NCBI GenBank assembly: GCA_037045435.1
Contig: JBAOID010000014.1
Coordinates: forward strand, 1 to 30,209
Reading direction: 5' to 3'
DNA: 30,209 nt
Origin: CBDUEF01 sp018063485
GTDB taxonomy: Bacteria > Pseudomonadota > Alphaproteobacteria > Rhodobacterales > Rhodobacteraceae
Numbering within the stretch: position 1 is the stretch's first letter; each line of letters opens with the position of its first letter. The position numbers and the translations under genes are program-made. Shown here piece after piece: positions 1 to 8,247 of the stretch. Below the pieces are notes generated by a model, which did not search any database, was not told the DNA's origin, and was given only the letters and a program-made list of their open reading frames with translations.

Positions 1-281
1 ACAAGACTGCCATCCAGAGCCTGGATCACATGCGGCACCCCCGACGTGCCTTGCAGCGCCAGATGTTGCAGCGTTGCGTTTTGCAGGGCGATCTGTGCGG
101 GATCTTCGCCGGCATTGGCGATCTTGAGCACATAGCTTGTCCCATCAGCATCAATCCGTGCGTTTTGATCACGCTCGGAGTTCAAGAGCCGTGCCTTGCC
201 TTTCATCCCGAACAAATCTTCCGCGAGTGTCTCAATCTCGGCGGCGGTGAGGGTAGGAGGCGGAGTTTCGAAGGCGGACAT
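1..281 (-). CDS. Partial kinase-like (APH/homoserine-kinase fold) protein, N-terminus only
   Basis: An open frame on the minus strand starts at the ATG at 281 and runs off the window edge without a stop (93 codons visible). An AAGGAAAA ribosome site lies just upstream. The visible part contains a motif of the type L-N-S-E-R-D-Q-N followed by Y-V-L-K-I-A-N, which is the glycine-loop/lysine strand seen at the N-terminus of aminoglycoside-phosphotransferase and homoserine-kinase-like folds. In Rhodobacteraceae this start often belongs to long proteins in which an APH domain is joined to a class III aminotransferase; the rest lies outside the window, so that fusion is inference. It lies 76 bases downstream of fliP on the same strand and could be read through from the flagellar unit, but its function does not look flagellar. 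Confidence 0.7.
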   Translation of the reverse strand, partial: MSAFETPPPTLTAAEIETLAEDLFGMKGKARLLNSERDQNARIDADGTSYVLKIANAGEDPAQIALQNATLQHLALQGTSGVPHVIQALDGSL

Positions 282-357
282 CGGCGGGTTTTCCTTTGCG
301 CTGTGATGCGCGGGAGTTTGCAGATTTCTGCCACTACTGCCAGCACTGTTTGGCCTG

Positions 358-1086
358 CTAGAAATAACTTCGCACCAAAGCACCGGAGACCAGGCTCCAC
401 CCATTCGCGGCCACAAAGAAAGCCAGCTTGAACGGCAGGGAGACAGCCGCAGGGGGCACCATCATCATGCCCATCGACATCAGAACTGCCGCTACCACCA
501 GATCAATGATCAGAAACGGCAGATAGATCAGAAAGCCGATTTCAAACGCGCGCTGAATTTCGGACAGCATGAATGAGGGCACCAGCACCGAAAGCGGTGC
601 CTGCGCAGGCAAAGTCGCCGGGCCGGGCCGCAATGCCTGCATGGATGCAAATGTATCGCCATCAAGCCGGGCGGACATGAAGCTGCGAAAGGGCGCCAGA
701 ATCAGCGGAATCGCAGTTTGCAGGTCCACAGTGCCGTCCTGAAGCGGGACAACGCCTTTGGTATAGGCCTCGGTGAATACGGGATCCATGACAAACCAGG
801 TCAGGAACAGAGCCAGGCTGACAATCAGCATGTTCGGAGGCGACTGTTGCAGCCCGATACCTTGCCGCAGGATCGACAATACAGTGACGATGAACGGAAA
901 GCAGGTGACCATCACCGCCAGTCCCGGCACAATGCTCAGAATCGTGATAAGCGCCAGCAACTGGATAGACCGGCCAGCCAATGAGCCGTCATCCCCCAGA
1001 TTTATGGCAAGATCCTGCGCAAAGGCAGGCGCGGCGGCCACCAACAGCAAAACAGCCGCCAAGGGCCATAGCCGCGTGTTTTGCAT
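358..1086 (-). CDS. fliP: Flagellar type III export gate protein FliP
   Basis: FliP forms, with FliQ and FliR, the export gate through which rod, hook and filament subunits leave the cytoplasm. The 242-residue product starts with a cleavable signal peptide (about residues 1-24, ending AFAQ), as FliP proteins do, followed by hydrophobic segments around 40-75, 85-105, 180-205 and 210-235. The loop with Q-Q-S-P-P-N and the C-terminal P-F-K-L line are typical of the family. The ATG at 1086 overlaps the fliN stop by one base (TGATG); a GTG three bases further upstream is the alternative. It is the last gene of the fliF-fliH-fliN-fliP unit. FliQ, normally next to FliP, is not in this window. Confidence 0.95.
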   Translation of the reverse strand: MQNTRLWPLAAVLLLVAAAPAFAQDLAINLGDDGSLAGRSIQLLALITILSIVPGLAVMVTCFPFIVTVLSILRQGIGLQQSPPNMLIVSLALFLTWFVMDPVFTEAYTKGVVPLQDGTVDLQTAIPLILAPFRSFMSARLDGDTFASMQALRPGPATLPAQAPLSVLVPSFMLSEIQRAFEIGFLIYLPFLIIDLVVAAVLMSMGMMMVPPAAVSLPFKLAFFVAANGWSLVSGALVRSYF

Positions 1087-1355
1087 CACAAGCCGCCTTT
1101 CAGGTTCGCCACTTCTGTCAGGCGCACGGCGAGCTTTCCGGTGGTATCGCCCTCCACCTCTTGCAACTCACCGCGCGCAATCAGGCGGTCACCGACATAA
1201 AGCTCGACCGGGTCGTCAACCCGTCGGTCAAGCTGCAAAACGGCGTCACGACTAAGCCGCAACAGATCACGCACCAAGGGCCGCGCCTTGCCAACCGAGA
1301 TGGTGACCTCGATCGGCACTTGGGCAAAGGGGTTTGTATCGGGAAGGTCATCCAT
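1086..1355 (-). CDS. fliN: Flagellar motor switch protein FliN (SpoA domain)
   Basis: FliN is the small C-ring subunit that together with FliM and FliG forms the rotor switch and docks FliH for export. The product is 89 residues, close to one SpoA (surface presentation of antigens) domain with a short leader. Family features seen are V-P-I-E-V near residue 14, a L-L-x-L-x-x-x-A-V-L-x-L segment, a P-V-E-L-Y-V strand and a C-terminal V-R-L-T-E. I chose the ATG at 1355 because AAAGGAG sits eight bases ahead of it; the open frame extends to 1406 but without a comparable site. It overlaps the end of the fliH-like gene by eight bases, which implies translational coupling. Confidence 0.93.
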   Translation of the reverse strand: MDDLPDTNPFAQVPIEVTISVGKARPLVRDLLRLSRDAVLQLDRRVDDPVELYVGDRLIARGELQEVEGDTTGKLAVRLTEVANLKGGL

Positions 1356-1947
1356 TCCGGGGGCTCCTTTCGGGAGATTGGAAGAAAGCGCAGACGGCAG
1401 TTGCAATCTCTTGTGTGGCGCGGGTCAGGTCGATCTTGGTCTCTTGCTGGCCAAGGCGCAGATAGACCTGTCCTTCGGCCAGACTGGGCTCTTCTTGCAA
1501 AATCACAGACAGGCCCGGCACGCGTTCCAAAAGCAGCTCTAGTGCCGGGCGAGCGGCCGGGTTCAGCACCAGTGTCATGGGCGTTTCGGACAATTGCCCC
1601 GCCACGGGCATCATTTCGGCCAGCACCATGGGGGCAAGCGTTTCACGGGCAATCGCGGGCAGCAATCGCCCGACCATCTCTGTCATCAGGGGCTCGATTG
1701 CGCGCAACACATGGACGCGGGCTTCTTGATAGGTAAAGCTGAGGCTTTGCAGATTGCGCGCCAGATCGGCCTGCATTCGGGCCTGATCTTCGGATTGTGC
1801 GGCAGCGGCATCATCCCAGCCTGCCGTATAGCCGCTTTCATAGGCAGCGAGTTTGACTTCCTCCAGCGCAATGGCGTCCATGACAGCGATGGAGGGGCCA
1901 TCACGACGTTCGGTTGATTTAAATACCTCAAGTTTTACGGCCATCAT
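1348..1947 (-). CDS. fliH: FliH-like flagellar export ATPase regulator
   Basis: This 199-residue protein sits between fliF and fliN, where a FliH equivalent is expected in Rhodobacteraceae. FliH binds the FliI ATPase and tethers it to FliN. The N-terminal third is short and acidic with a tyrosine/glycine turn (Y-E-S-G-Y-T-A-G-W), followed by a long helix rich in Ala, Gln and Glu (about 45-95), then a mixed alpha/beta C-terminal domain of the FliH/VATPase-E kind. Sequence similarity to enteric FliH is weak, so the assignment rests on position and architecture. The start at 1947 (GGAG five bases upstream) overlaps the fliF stop; the adjacent ATG at 1944 is possible. FliI itself is not in the window. 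Confidence 0.75.
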   Translation of the reverse strand: MMAVKLEVFKSTERRDGPSIAVMDAIALEEVKLAAYESGYTAGWDDAAAAQSEDQARMQADLARNLQSLSFTYQEARVHVLRAIEPLMTEMVGRLLPAIARETLAPMVLAEMMPVAGQLSETPMTLVLNPAARPALELLLERVPGLSVILQEEPSLAEGQVYLRLGQQETKIDLTRATQEIATAVCAFFQSPERSPRNG

Positions 1948-3527
1948 CCGCGCTCCTCATGCATCTCCATCCAACCCCGCAAGATTTCGACTGATTCGCT
2001 TTGGCGCTCGGTGATCAGGCGGCGGAGGAGCGCGACCGGATCGGTGACATCATCTTCGGGGGACACCAGCGACATGGCAGGAATCACTTGTCCGTCATCA
2101 ATTTCACCGGTCAGCACATGCGCCTCTGCCGGTCCGGGTAACGCACGATTGCTTGCCGGGTCGGTCACCTCAGACCTGCGATGTCCAGAGGTGATCAGCG
2201 GGCGGATCACGAAGAGAGCCAGCACCAGCGCGACAAGGCCCAACACCACGATCTGAATGAGCGACATCACATTCAGCGGCCCCATTTGCGAAAAGAGACT
2301 GGCTGTAACCAAATCACCCGTTGCCGCCTCGGGTTGAAAAGTCAGCGATTTCACCACCAACACATCGCCGCGCGTCTCATCAAGCCCGACTGCCGAGGCC
2401 ACCAATTCGCGCAGCACCACCAGTTCGCTATCTGCGCGCGGTTGTTGGCTGACGGTGCCATCTGCTGCGGTGACGGCTTCCCCGTCAATCAACACAGCAA
2501 CCGAGATCTTCCGAAGTGCCCCCGGTATCCGCAGCACGTCGCGCTGGGTTTGTGATACCTCGTAATTCACTCTTTCCCGGTTTTCCTTGTTTTCCGACTT
2601 GCCCGTCGCATCCGCCGCCGCATTTCCCGCAGGCAGGTTCGAGGCGACCGTCACATCGCCGGCGGGGTCAGTGGATGTGCCCGACCGCGTTTCGGTTTCG
2701 GAGGAAATCGCCACTTTGCCCTGCGGATCGAAAGTCGTTTCGGTAATCGTCTCGCGCTCGGTCACGACATCGACAGCTACTTCAACCACGGCCTTGCCGG
2801 GGCCCACCCGTGCCTCCAGCAGACGCTCGACATTGCGTTTGATCTCTGCCGCGCGGGTGTCACTGGTTCCACCGCTCAAAGCAGCGTCAGGCTCGGGGTC
2901 GATCAACCCTGCGACGGAATCAATGACCTGGACAGCTTCCGGGCGCATCCCCGGCACCGCTGCCGCCACCAGATGCCGGATCGCTTTGGCCTGAACCGTG
3001 GCGAGTGTGCCGCCCTTGGTGGTGACGGTTACACTGGCGCTGGGTTGTGCGTCACGCTGAAACGGCTGGTCTGGTGCCTGAGCGATATGCACCCTTGCTG
3101 CCCGTACCTGTGGATTGGCCAGGATCGTGCGGGCCAACTCGCCTTCCTTGGCGCGCCAATAGGCTGCATCGAACATCTGCGAGGTGGTTCCGAACCCTGA
3201 CAAGCCATCCAGCAACTCATAGCCGGAGCCTCCAGCGGCCGGCAAACCTTCGGCGGCCAAGGTCATACGCAGGCTGTCACGCTGGCTGCCGTCAACATAG
3301 ATTGATCCGCCGCGGATCTCGTAGGTCACACCGCGTTGATCCAATGCGGCCACCACATCGCCGGCCGCCGCAGGTTCAAGGCCGGCGTAGAGCAGGGTCA
3401 ACCCGGCAGTCTCAGTCAGGCGGGAAAGGCCAAATATGGCCATAAACATCGCCAGTGTCGCCCCCAGAATGATCACCCGCCGCCGGAGGTTGAGCGACTG
3501 CCAAAGCGACAAAAGATTCTGCAACAT
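1944..3527 (-). CDS. fliF: Flagellar MS-ring protein FliF
   Basis: FliF is the inner-membrane ring on which the rotor and export gate are built. The product is about 527 residues with a first membrane segment at roughly 18-40, a periplasmic ring-building region carrying the YscJ/FliF-type motif with L-x-x-x-G (Y-A-G-L-E-P around 50), a second membrane segment near 420-445, and a C-terminal tail (D-P-V-A-L-L-R-R-L-I and G-W-M-E-M) that binds FliG. Two ATGs are adjacent (3530 and 3527); GGAG is too close to the first, so the second is preferred. It heads the minus-strand flagellar unit, divergent from fliL across a 112-base region with a CtrA-like box. Confidence 0.96.
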   Translation of the reverse strand: MLQNLLSLWQSLNLRRRVIILGATLAMFMAIFGLSRLTETAGLTLLYAGLEPAAAGDVVAALDQRGVTYEIRGGSIYVDGSQRDSLRMTLAAEGLPAAGGSGYELLDGLSGFGTTSQMFDAAYWRAKEGELARTILANPQVRAARVHIAQAPDQPFQRDAQPSASVTVTTKGGTLATVQAKAIRHLVAAAVPGMRPEAVQVIDSVAGLIDPEPDAALSGGTSDTRAAEIKRNVERLLEARVGPGKAVVEVAVDVVTERETITETTFDPQGKVAISSETETRSGTSTDPAGDVTVASNLPAGNAAADATGKSENKENRERVNYEVSQTQRDVLRIPGALRKISVAVLIDGEAVTAADGTVSQQPRADSELVVLRELVASAVGLDETRGDVLVVKSLTFQPEAATGDLVTASLFSQMGPLNVMSLIQIVVLGLVALVLALFVIRPLITSGHRRSEVTDPASNRALPGPAEAHVLTGEIDDGQVIPAMSLVSPEDDVTDPVALLRRLITERQSESVEILRGWMEMHEERG

Positions 3528-3581
3528 CATTCTCCGACCACTGGGCTTCTGCCCGCTCCGTGCAGCATTGCGGGATCGGCC

Positions 3582-3596
3582 TTAACAATCGGTTAG
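3582..3596. promoter_or_regulatory. CtrA-like box (TTAA-N7-TTAG) between fliF and fliL
   Basis: The intergenic region between the divergent fliF and fliL units contains TTAACAATCGGTTAG, matching the alphaproteobacterial CtrA consensus TTAA-N7-TTAA at seven of eight fixed bases with exact spacing. CtrA controls flagellar genes in Rhodobacter and Roseobacter relatives, so a site in this position could serve both units. I did not find a clear sigma-54 (TGGC-N9-TTGC) motif here. That CtrA binds here is inference. Confidence 0.6.
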
Positions 3597-3642
3597 TGTC
3601 CTTCGGTCTATCTTTGTTCTGTGAAAAAATGAGAGGCAAAAA

Positions 3643-4119
3643 ATGGCCGAAACCCCAGACCCACCAGTGGCAGAGCCAAAGAAAAACCTGAAAAGGCCGT
3701 TACTTATCGGTCTGATGCTGGCGTTTCTTCTGGGTGGCGGAGGCTTTTACGCCGCATGGTCGGGTTTGATTCTCGAGGCTGGCCATGCTGTCGACGGGGA
3801 TGGGGCGGCCGCTCTGCCTGATATTGCCTTCGTCCCGGTGGAACCGTTGATCATTTCGTTGGGCGCGATGACGGATAACCGCCATCTGCGCTTTGCCTCA
3901 CAATTGGAGGTGGCGGGGGGCCATTCAGAAGAAGTCAGCCATCTGCTGCCGCGAATCTCTGATGTGATGAACAGCTATTTGCGCGCGATTGACGTGGCTG
4001 AGTTGGAAAATCCCGCTGGTCTGGTGAGAATGCGGGCGCAGATGCTGCGCCGCATCCAGATTGTCACTGGTGAAGGCCGCGTGCGCGACCTTCTGATCAC
4101 TGAATTCGTGCTGAACTGA
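3643..4119 (+). CDS. fliL: Flagellar basal-body stator-associated protein FliL
   Basis: FliL is a single-pass inner-membrane protein that surrounds and supports the MotAB stator. The 158-residue product has a short proline-rich cytoplasmic start, one membrane segment at about 20-42 with a glycine run, and a periplasmic domain with the family's F-V-x-V-E-P-L-I-I-S-L strand near 62-72 and an R-R-x-Q-I-V…V-R-D-L-L-I-T-E-F end. Length and architecture are normal. It opens the plus-strand flagellar unit, with a CtrA-like box about 50 bases upstream, and it lies three genes ahead of motA, consistent with a stator role. Confidence 0.93.
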   Translation: MAETPDPPVAEPKKNLKRPLLIGLMLAFLLGGGGFYAAWSGLILEAGHAVDGDGAAALPDIAFVPVEPLIISLGAMTDNRHLRFASQLEVAGGHSEEVSHLLPRISDVMNSYLRAIDVAELENPAGLVRMRAQMLRRIQIVTGEGRVRDLLITEFVLN

Positions 4120-4129
4120 AGAGGGTGAG

Positions 4130-4516
4130 ATGGGCTTTATTGCAGATATTCTGATGGCGGCGGGCAGCTTTGGCGTGGCGATCTATTGCTACGTCCTGTC
4201 CGGTCGTTTGAAACGGTTTGCGGCTTTGGAATCCGGGATGGGGGGGGCAATCGCCGTGCTTTCGATACAGGTTGACGATATGACCAAAGCGCTGGAAAGG
4301 GCGCGGAGTGCTGCCAATGGCTCGGCGGGCAATCTGGAAACGATGACCTTGCGGGGCGAGGCGGCCGCGGCCCGGTTGGAGCTGTTGGTGGCGGCGCTGC
4401 ATGATCTTCCTGAACCGGATCCCGCTGGGCGCAAGCCTACAGAGGAGGCCGCAGACCGCAGGCTTCGGGTATTGCGTCGACGGGGTACGGGGCCAGAAAT
4501 GGAGGCGGCGGAATGA
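4130..4516 (+). CDS. Small membrane-anchored coiled-coil protein of the flagellar operon, unknown function
   Basis: I do not recognise a named family. The 128-residue product starts with one hydrophobic segment (about 5-24), then a predicted helical, Ala/Glu/Arg-rich region (about 28-95), then a basic tail with several Arg (R-R-L-R-V-L-R-R-R). A good ribosome site (AGGGTGAG) lies just ahead of the ATG, ten bases after fliL ends, and the stop overlaps the next gene by four bases. Position between fliL and a MotE-like gene suggests a structural or assembly role at the motor/stator, but this is inference from context only. Confidence 0.8.
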   Translation: MGFIADILMAAGSFGVAIYCYVLSGRLKRFAALESGMGGAIAVLSIQVDDMTKALERARSAANGSAGNLETMTLRGEAAAARLELLVAALHDLPEPDPAGRKPTEEAADRRLRVLRRRGTGPEMEAAE

Positions 4517-5079
4517 AACGTCCCCTGTTGCGTGCTCGGGGTGCGCCGGTGATTCTGGCGCTGTTGCTGGCGGCATCCGGGGCCCTTCGTTTAGGTTCGG
4601 GCATTGGCAAGGCGTTTGCGAATGCCGAAACGCCAGTGATTGCAGTTGCGTCTGATCCAGTGGCTTGCCCTGTGCCACCGCTTGCTCTGGCACAGGCGTT
4701 GACGCAAAGAGAGTTCGCTCTTGCCACTCGTGAAACGGCCTATGACGACAGGATGGCCGCACTGACCCTTGCCGACCAGGCCGTGAGCGCAAGGCTCAAG
4801 GAGTTACAGGACGCGCAATCGCAGTTGAAAGCCACTTTGTCACTGGCCGATGGCGCTGCGGAGGAGGATCTCAAACGCCTTACCTCCGTCTACGAAGCAA
4901 TGAAGCCGGCAGACGCGGCCGCCTTGTTTGAAGCCATGGAGCCAGATTTTGCGGCGGGCTTTCTGGGCCGGATGTCTGCGACTTCGGCTGCGGCAGTACT
5001 TTCTGGCATGAAACCACAAAGTGCCTATTCGATTTCGGTGCTTATTGCGGGACGCAACGCGCTGGTTCCCAAGACCTAA
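4513..5079 (+). CDS. MotE-like periplasmic/inner-membrane flagellar protein (MgtE-N-like repeat)
   Basis: The 188-residue product has an N-terminal hydrophobic anchor or signal (about 12-36), a helical Q/A/L-rich coiled-coil section (about 60-118), and a C-terminal part (about 120-185) built from repeated short helices of the type Y-E-A-M-K-P-A-D-A-A-x-L-F and L-x-x-M-x-x-x-x-A-A-x-V-L-S-G-M. This is the MgtE intracellular-N-like fold found in MotE, described in Sinorhizobium as a chaperone for the stator protein MotC. It overlaps the gene before it by four bases and precedes motA, fitting a stator-assembly job. MotC is not in this window, so its client here is unknown. Confidence 0.75.
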   Translation: MKRPLLRARGAPVILALLLAASGALRLGSGIGKAFANAETPVIAVASDPVACPVPPLALAQALTQREFALATRETAYDDRMAALTLADQAVSARLKELQDAQSQLKATLSLADGAAEEDLKRLTSVYEAMKPADAAALFEAMEPDFAAGFLGRMSATSAAAVLSGMKPQSAYSISVLIAGRNALVPKT

Positions 5080-5139
5080 GGCTTTTCTTAACCGGCAGTG
5101 TGCAAGGCTCGGACAACAAGAATAGAAAGCGGAATCGGC

Positions 5140-6009
5140 ATGTTCGGTATCATCGGCATCGTAGTTATCCTTGTCATGGTGTTCGGTGGCTTTGTAATCC
5201 ATGGCGGCAGCCTGGAGCCGATCATCCATGCTCTGCCGTTTGAGATGATCATGATCGGCGGTGCGGCGGTTGGCGCCTTTTTGGTCTCAAACGATCTTGC
5301 CGCAGTAAAGCATACGCTGAGAGACCTGGGCAAAGTGTTCAAAGGGCCGCTTTGGAAGCCTGCAGACTACCGCGATATGCTTTCGCTTTTGTTCGAACTG
5401 GTGCGGTTGGCCCGTAACAATCCGGTTGCGTTGGAAGAGCATATCGAAAACCCTCAGGAGTCTGCAATTTTCGGGCGCTATATCAGAATCCAAAGCGACC
5501 ATGAGGCGGTTGATCTGATCTGTGATACCCTGCGTGCTGCCTCGATGAACTATGATGATCCTCACCAGGTTGAAGAGGTGTTGGACAAGCGGATGGAACA
5601 GGCGCAAACTCATGCCCTGCATTCCAGCCATGCGCTGCAATCCATGGCTGACGCGCTGCCTGCGTTGGGTATCGTCGCTGCAGTTTTGGGCGTTATCAAG
5701 ACCATGGGGTCGATAGATCAACCCCCTGAAATCTTGGGTGCGATGATCGGTTCCGCTTTGGTCGGCACGTTCTTGGGGGTGTTTCTGGCCTATGGCATCG
5801 TCGGCCCCTTTGCCGCTCGCGTGAAAGCCGTGGTTGAGGATGACAGCCATTTTTACCAATTGATCCGGGAGGTTCTGGTCGCCAACCTGCATCGTCATCC
5901 GCCGAACATCTGCGTTGAGGTAGGCCGCCAGAACGCGCCGCATCATGTCCGTCCCAGTTTTGGCGCGGTGGAAGAGGCATTGCGCAGCCTTAAACAGGAG
6001 GTGGCATGA
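5140..6009 (+). CDS. motA: Flagellar motor stator protein MotA
   Basis: MotA is the proton-channel and torque subunit of the stator. The 289-residue product has the four expected membrane segments (about 5-22, 30-50, 170-190 and 203-225) and the family signature P-A-L-G-I-V-A-A-V-L-G-V-I-K-T-M around the third segment, with charged residues in the large cytoplasmic loop. The open frame continues upstream to 5098, but the ATG at 5140 begins the conserved M-F-G-I-I-G start. MotB, which normally follows motA, is absent here and must be encoded elsewhere. The stop overlaps the start of the next gene by four bases (ATGA). Confidence 0.95.
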   Translation: MFGIIGIVVILVMVFGGFVIHGGSLEPIIHALPFEMIMIGGAAVGAFLVSNDLAAVKHTLRDLGKVFKGPLWKPADYRDMLSLLFELVRLARNNPVALEEHIENPQESAIFGRYIRIQSDHEAVDLICDTLRAASMNYDDPHQVEEVLDKRMEQAQTHALHSSHALQSMADALPALGIVAAVLGVIKTMGSIDQPPEILGAMIGSALVGTFLGVFLAYGIVGPFAARVKAVVEDDSHFYQLIREVLVANLHRHPPNICVEVGRQNAPHHVRPSFGAVEEALRSLKQEVA

Positions 6010-8160
6010 TCCGTTTCTTATTGGTGTTGCTCTGGTGTGTTTTGCCGAGTTTAGCACAAGCGGCCCCCGTGGTTGTCAAATCTGGCGAGCATGACGGTTT
6101 TACCCGATTGGTCATGGATTTCGGAAAGCCGGTTGATTGGACTGTCGGGCGCAGCCTCGACGGCTATGTGCTGCACCTTTCCGGCGCCATCGCCACCTAT
6201 GACCTGACTGAAGCCTTTGCGCTGATCGGGAAGGGTCGGCTGGCCGCACTTTGGGCAGATCCTGATAGTGGTGACTTGCGGCTTGGCATCGCCTGCGCCT
6301 GCTACGCCATGCCATTTGAATTTCGACCGGGGATCATCGTCATGGATCTGAAAGACGGCCCAGCGCCAAAGGGGTCGTCGTTCGAGCTGTCTGTGGATGG
6401 ATCAATACCCCCGGCACTTGCGGCGCGAAACGTTGCCACCATCCGCCCGAGACCTCGCCCAGTTACGGTCGCTGTCGGGTATGATTGGCTGCAAACACGC
6501 GCGTATCGGTCCAAACCACCCAAAGACGATGAAGCCAGGCTGGAGGCAATCCCGGACCCGGTGCTGGAGCCTTTGCGTGAGTCTCTGTTGTGGCAAATGA
6601 GCAAAGGGGCAGCAGCGGGGATAGTCGACATGACATCCCTGCCCAAAGCCGAGTCACCATCCCAATCCGATCATGCTGCGGCGGTGGCAACGCGGCTGGA
6701 CGATGAAACCGCTGCAAATCTCAGCACATCATCGGACAAGGTGGCAGCGCAGGGGCAACCTTGTATCACCAACGACGCGTTGGATATTGCGTCCTGGGGT
6801 TCAGATCTGCCGATTGCCGATCAGTTGGCGGGCCGCATGGATGGTCTTGTTGGTGAGTTTGACCGCCCCGAACCAGATGCTGTCGCCAAGGCCGTGCGGC
6901 TCAATCTGTTTTTGGGCTTCGGCGCTGAAGCCCGGCAACTTCTGGAAGTTTTTCCGGTCGCGGCACAAGACCGGGCAATCTGGAGCAGCCTGGCCCATCT
7001 TCTGGATGACGACCGCGATGAGAGGCCGGTATTCGCAGGGCTTGCGGCCTGCGACACGTCAGCCGCGCTTTGGGCTGTGTTGAGCGAAGAAGATCTGCCC
7101 AAGGGTGATCTGGTGAATGCCCCCGCTGTTTTGCTGGCATTTTCCGGCTTGCCGTTGCATTTGCGCAAACAGCTTGCTCCCCGCCTGACAGATCGTTTCC
7201 TTGCTATGCATGACCAGAATTCAGCAAGTGCAGTGCGCGACGCCGTCCTGCGCGCCAAGGGACAGGAAGGCGGCAATATGGCGCTGGTTCAGGCCAATAT
7301 CAAACTGGACCAACATGATGCAAAGGCGGCCGAAGCGGCGTTGGCCCCAGTGCTTGCAGATCCGGGATCCGCTGCGCCCGAGGTGTTGATCGGCTACATT
7401 GAAGCACGGGCCGCACAAGATCTGCCAGTGAAACCCGAGCTGGTTCCCGCATTGGCCGGTTTCATCCGCGAGACTCCCGAAGGGAGCGGCAGGCAGCGGA
7501 TGCGCCGCGCTCTGACCCTCGCACAGGCAGCATCTGGTGATTTTGACGCGGCCTTTTCAGGCGATGCTTGCGGATCAGTCACCTGATCTGTGGCGGCTGC
7601 TTGCGAAACTTGGAGCGGATGCGGCTGTCCTGACTCATGCAATCCGTCCCGAAGGCGCTTTTGTTGAAACTGTGGATGATGCTACGAGTCAATTGCTTGC
7701 GGCACGTCTGCTGGATCTGGGGTTTCCAAGATCAGCAGCAGGTTGGTTGGGAAATCAACAGAATATTGATCCTGTTCTGGCGGCAAAGGTTGCGATCGGC
7801 CAGGGTAATCCCCGCACTGCATTGCGTGTTTTGGCTGGCACAAATGCACCAGAGGCAGAGACATTGCGCCGGGCGGCGCTCGGCCAGATGCGCGATGATA
7901 GAGCGCTTGCCGGCTCCTATGCGCGGGCGGGCGAAGGTGCCGCAGAATCGGCCGCATTGGCGCGGGCAGGAGATTGGCAGAAACTGGCAGATTCGGGTGA
8001 AGGACCATGGCAGGCACTTGCCGCAACGTTGAAATCGGACGCCGAAATGCCACCGGCCGGACCACTGGAAGCAGCGCACCGTCTGATCGAGGCCGGTGAA
8101 AAAACACAAACTGCGATCGTCGCTTTGCTGGCGAATGTCCCAATGCCGACGCCGCGTTGA
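6006..8160 (+). CDS. Secreted helical-repeat (TPR-like) protein of the flagellar operon, broken by a +1 frame break
   Basis: Two open frames, 6006-7586 and the one covering 7537-8160, read as one protein if one T is removed from the TTTT at 7554-7557: the first frame ends G-D-F-D-A-A-F, and the second continues F-Q-A-M-L-A-D-Q-S-P-D-L-W with the same repeat style. The joined product is about 717 residues: a signal peptide (1-20), a beta-rich domain (about 22-120, AMIN-like in pattern), a low-complexity linker, and a long Ala/Leu-rich helical-repeat region. It lies between motA and an SLT transglycosylase. A periplasmic scaffold anchoring the motor or transglycosylase to peptidoglycan is possible but unproven. 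The break is either a homopolymer sequencing error or a real lesion. Confidence 0.72.
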
Positions 8161-8247
8161 AACGCGGTTCCGGTTACGCTTTCGCAAGGTTTAGCTATTA
8201 GGCTTGGCCTCATACGCGCAAGAATGTGCGGTGCAACGGGTGAAGCC

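Noticed and set aside
3531..3642. Sigma-54 promoter for fliL or fliF
   Set aside because: I looked for the GG-N10-GC pattern and found no convincing match; the CtrA-like box is the better signal.
7537..8160. Independent small gene following the TPR-like protein
   Set aside because: It continues the same repeat style after a one-base shift and has only a weak GTG start inside the previous gene.
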